Below, piece by piece: positions 4,961 to 6,471 of a stretch of 6,471 nt of DNA. The stretch is from CAXMNX01 sp964194845 (GTDB taxonomy: Bacteria > Pseudomonadota > Alphaproteobacteria > Rhodobacterales > Rhodobacteraceae), in contig CAXMNX010000027.1 of NCBI GenBank assembly GCA_964194845.1, positions 1-6,471 on the forward strand. The letters are read 5' to 3'. The position numbers were made by a program, and so were the translations under genes. The stretch's first letter is position 1, and each line of letters starts with the position of its first letter. The notes under the pieces were generated by a model that was not told the origin of the DNA, searched no databases, and saw nothing but the letters and a program-made list of their open reading frames with translations.

Positions 4961-6451
4961 GCCTGACTGCGTTTTCTTGAATTTTTTCCACACAAGATCT
5001 TCAAGTTCGCCGCGAAGAACCTTGCCAATGGCCGACAGCGGAATTTCGTCTATCTCGACCAGAAATTCAGGCCACTTTGCCTTGTCGAGCCCGAAATCCT
5101 GGCAAAAGGCGCGCAGATCGTCGAGCGTCACTCCGGTGTTTTCACTGACGACCACCGCAGCCAGACGCGAGCCGAGCCGGTCGTCGGGATAGCCGATGAT
5201 GGCCACGTCCTTGACGTCTGCATGCCCGAGCAACGTGTTTTCGATCTCCAGCGGTGATATGTTTTCCCCACCGCGCAAAATGATGTCCTGCGCCCGCCCG
5301 ATCATCTTGATATAGCCGTCTTCGTGCTGCTCGCAGGCGTCGCCGGTGTGATACCAGCCGTCGTCGCGCAGACGCCCGTTCGGATCGCCGCCCCAATAAC
5401 CTTTCATCATCTGCTGCGGGCTCAGGAGCATAAGCTCGCCGTCCACGACTTTGGTCTTGGTGCCGGGCAGCGCTGTGCCGTCGGTGTTGAGGCGTTTTTT
5501 TAAATCCGCGTCAAGCGGCACCGCGGTGACGGCTCCGGCCTCTGATGTGCCGAAATAGGACCAGACTTGGCATTTAGGCAAGGCCTCCAGCCCGCGCCGC
5601 ACCAGCGTCCGGGGTACCGGCGCGCCAGCAGACGGGAAGAACTTCAGCGTCTTGAGTTTTTCGGCACCGTTCTGCTCGGCCCAGGTAACCGTGTCTACCA
5701 GATACGGCGTGGGCGCGACGGTGAATGTGCAGCCGTAGCGGTGGATCAGTTCCACCGCAGCTTCCACACGCCAGCGCGACACCAATATCATCGGCGAGCC
5801 AAGCAAAAGCGAGAACCGAACGCCGAAAAGAAGTGAAACCGCGTGTCCGACCGGCGAGGACACCAAAACCGGATCAGCGCGGGTCAGTCCGAAATGCTCT
5901 GCAAAAACCTCTGACTGCCGCTGCCACGTCGCACTGGTGTGCATCGCCGCCTTCGGTGTGCCGGTGGTACCCGAGGTGCAGGCCAGCCATGCAATTTCGT
6001 CAGCCCCGCGCGCGATGGGATTTTCAGGCCCGATGGGCGCTGCTTCATCCATGCGGAACCGGCGATCTTGCAAACAGTCGAAAATAGGGTTGTCGCCCAC
6101 AAGATGCTCGGTCAACACGACCACTTTGGCGTCGAGGATCTCGGCCAGTTCGGTGATCGAGGTGCCAGCGCCCCATGGTAAATTCACCAAAACAGCGCCG
6201 CAAAGCCGCGCGGCCAGATAATCCACGACAAACTCGATGACATTTGGCCGCGCCACGATCACCCGGTCGCCCGGACCGAGGCCCTGGGCGATGAATTGAC
6301 CGGCACGGGCGCGGGCCTGCGCAATCAGCGCGCTCACAGTGATCTCGCGGTCAATCTCGGCGACGGCCAGTTCGTCTGGGTTGCGGTCGCGAAGCCGTCC
6401 CCATTCCTCGGCGGCGAAATCGCGGGTGGCGTATGTCTGGTCTTTCAGCAT
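4958..6451 (-). CDS. Acyl-CoA ligase, AMP-binding (class I adenylate-forming) enzyme
   Basis: This 497-aa enzyme is of the ANL superfamily: it activates a carboxylic acid with ATP to an acyl-AMP and then forms the CoA thioester. The core motifs are intact: P-loop TSGTTGTPKAA (159-169), YFGTSEAG (299-306), YHTGD (367-371), hinge GRAQDIILRGGENISPLEIE (385-404), and C-terminal SAIGKVLRGELE (473-484) whose K477 is the expected catalytic lysine. The length fits a medium-size aryl-, cyclic- or fatty-acid CoA ligase; the acid cannot be named from motifs. The start ATG is preceded by GAGGGGG. Only 20 bases of upstream sequence are present, so the promoter, or a further upstream gene, is not seen. It is the first gene visible in the block, and its stop merges with the LLM ribosome site. 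Confidence 0.93.
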   Translation of the reverse strand: MLKDQTYATRDFAAEEWGRLRDRNPDELAVAEIDREITVSALIAQARARAGQFIAQGLGPGDRVIVARPNVIEFVVDYLAARLCGAVLVNLPWGAGTSITELAEILDAKVVVLTEHLVGDNPIFDCLQDRRFRMDEAAPIGPENPIARGADEIAWLACTSGTTGTPKAAMHTSATWQRQSEVFAEHFGLTRADPVLVSSPVGHAVSLLFGVRFSLLLGSPMILVSRWRVEAAVELIHRYGCTFTVAPTPYLVDTVTWAEQNGAEKLKTLKFFPSAGAPVPRTLVRRGLEALPKCQVWSYFGTSEAGAVTAVPLDADLKKRLNTDGTALPGTKTKVVDGELMLLSPQQMMKGYWGGDPNGRLRDDGWYHTGDACEQHEDGYIKMIGRAQDIILRGGENISPLEIENTLLGHADVKDVAIIGYPDDRLGSRLAAVVVSENTGVTLDDLRAFCQDFGLDKAKWPEFLVEIDEIPLSAIGKVLRGELEDLVWKKFKKTQSG

Positions 6452-6471
6452 CCGCCCCCTCAGATTTGCTT

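Larger units (their letters stand above)
1..6451 (-). other. Predicted single transcription unit: CoA-ester module plus F420 cassette
   Basis: All eight genes run the same way with spacings of 10, 1, 46, 20, -4, -4 and -4 nt. No promoter-like or terminator-like sequence separates them. The first three genes look catabolic; the last five make and reduce F420. No regulator or transporter is present in the window. Co-transcription is inferred from spacing only; an internal promoter within the thioesterase gene or the 46-nt spacer cannot be excluded. Confidence 0.75.

Noticed and set aside
4948..5028. A 27-residue N-terminal extension of the LLM protein from 5028
   Set aside because: It would overlap the ligase by 71 bases and lacks family similarity; AAGGAG sits 6 nt before the ATG at 4947.
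6452..6471. Promoter upstream of the acyl-CoA ligase
   Set aside because: Only 20 bases are available, containing a ribosome site (GAGGGGG) but no room for -10 and -35 boxes.
1..6471. CRISPR arrays, transfer or ribosomal RNA genes, insertion sequences, or toxin/defence genes
   Set aside because: No direct-repeat array, tRNA-like cloverleaf, transposase motif or terminal inverted repeats were seen; coding genes fill the window.

Overview
The window is one tightly packed block of eight genes, all on the minus strand, with no plus-strand gene. The five genes at the low-coordinate side form a coenzyme F420 (deazaflavin) biosynthesis and reduction cassette. In transcription order these are npdG (NADPH:F420 reductase), cofE (gamma-glutamyl ligase), cofD (2-phospho-L-lactate transferase family), cofC (phospholactate guanylyltransferase family) and the start of a cofG/fbiC-type radical SAM deazaflavin synthase that runs off the left edge. 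Upstream of them lie three catabolic-looking genes: an acyl-CoA ligase (AMP-binding enzyme), a luciferase-like (LLM) oxidoreductase and a PaaI-type hotdog thioesterase.

Organism: base composition is high in G+C (about 60% by eye), with bacterial Shine-Dalgarno sites and ATGA overlaps. A free-standing cofE, single-gene cofC and npdG in one operon with an acyl-CoA ligase suggest a proteobacterium, probably an alphaproteobacterium, rather than an actinobacterium or methanogen. This is an inference from gene style, not from a marker gene. F420 is patchily distributed in proteobacteria.

Layout in transcription order (right to left): acyl-CoA ligase 6451-4958; 10-nt gap; LLM oxidoreductase 4947-4015; 1-nt gap; thioesterase 4013-3579; 46-nt gap holding a GC-rich hairpin; npdG 3532-2849; 20-nt gap; cofE 2828-2052; 4-nt overlap; cofD 2055-1093; 4-nt overlap; cofC 1096-434 (TTG start); 4-nt overlap; cofG/fbiC 437 to beyond position 1. 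There is no gene-free stretch over 50 bases, no promoter or intrinsic terminator is visible, and only 20 bases remain upstream of the first gene.

How the genes may work together: the Cof/Fbi proteins build F420. CofG/FbiC makes the deazaflavin Fo, CofC with CofD attaches the phosphorylated three-carbon side chain, and CofE adds glutamates. NpdG exchanges electrons between NADP(H) and F420. The LLM enzyme is the obvious F420 user. A CoA ligase and a thioesterase on either side of it suggest that a carboxylic acid is activated to a CoA thioester, oxidised or reduced by the F420-dependent enzyme, and released. The substrate is unknown, and this self-contained 'cofactor plus its user' operon is the most interesting aspect of the window.
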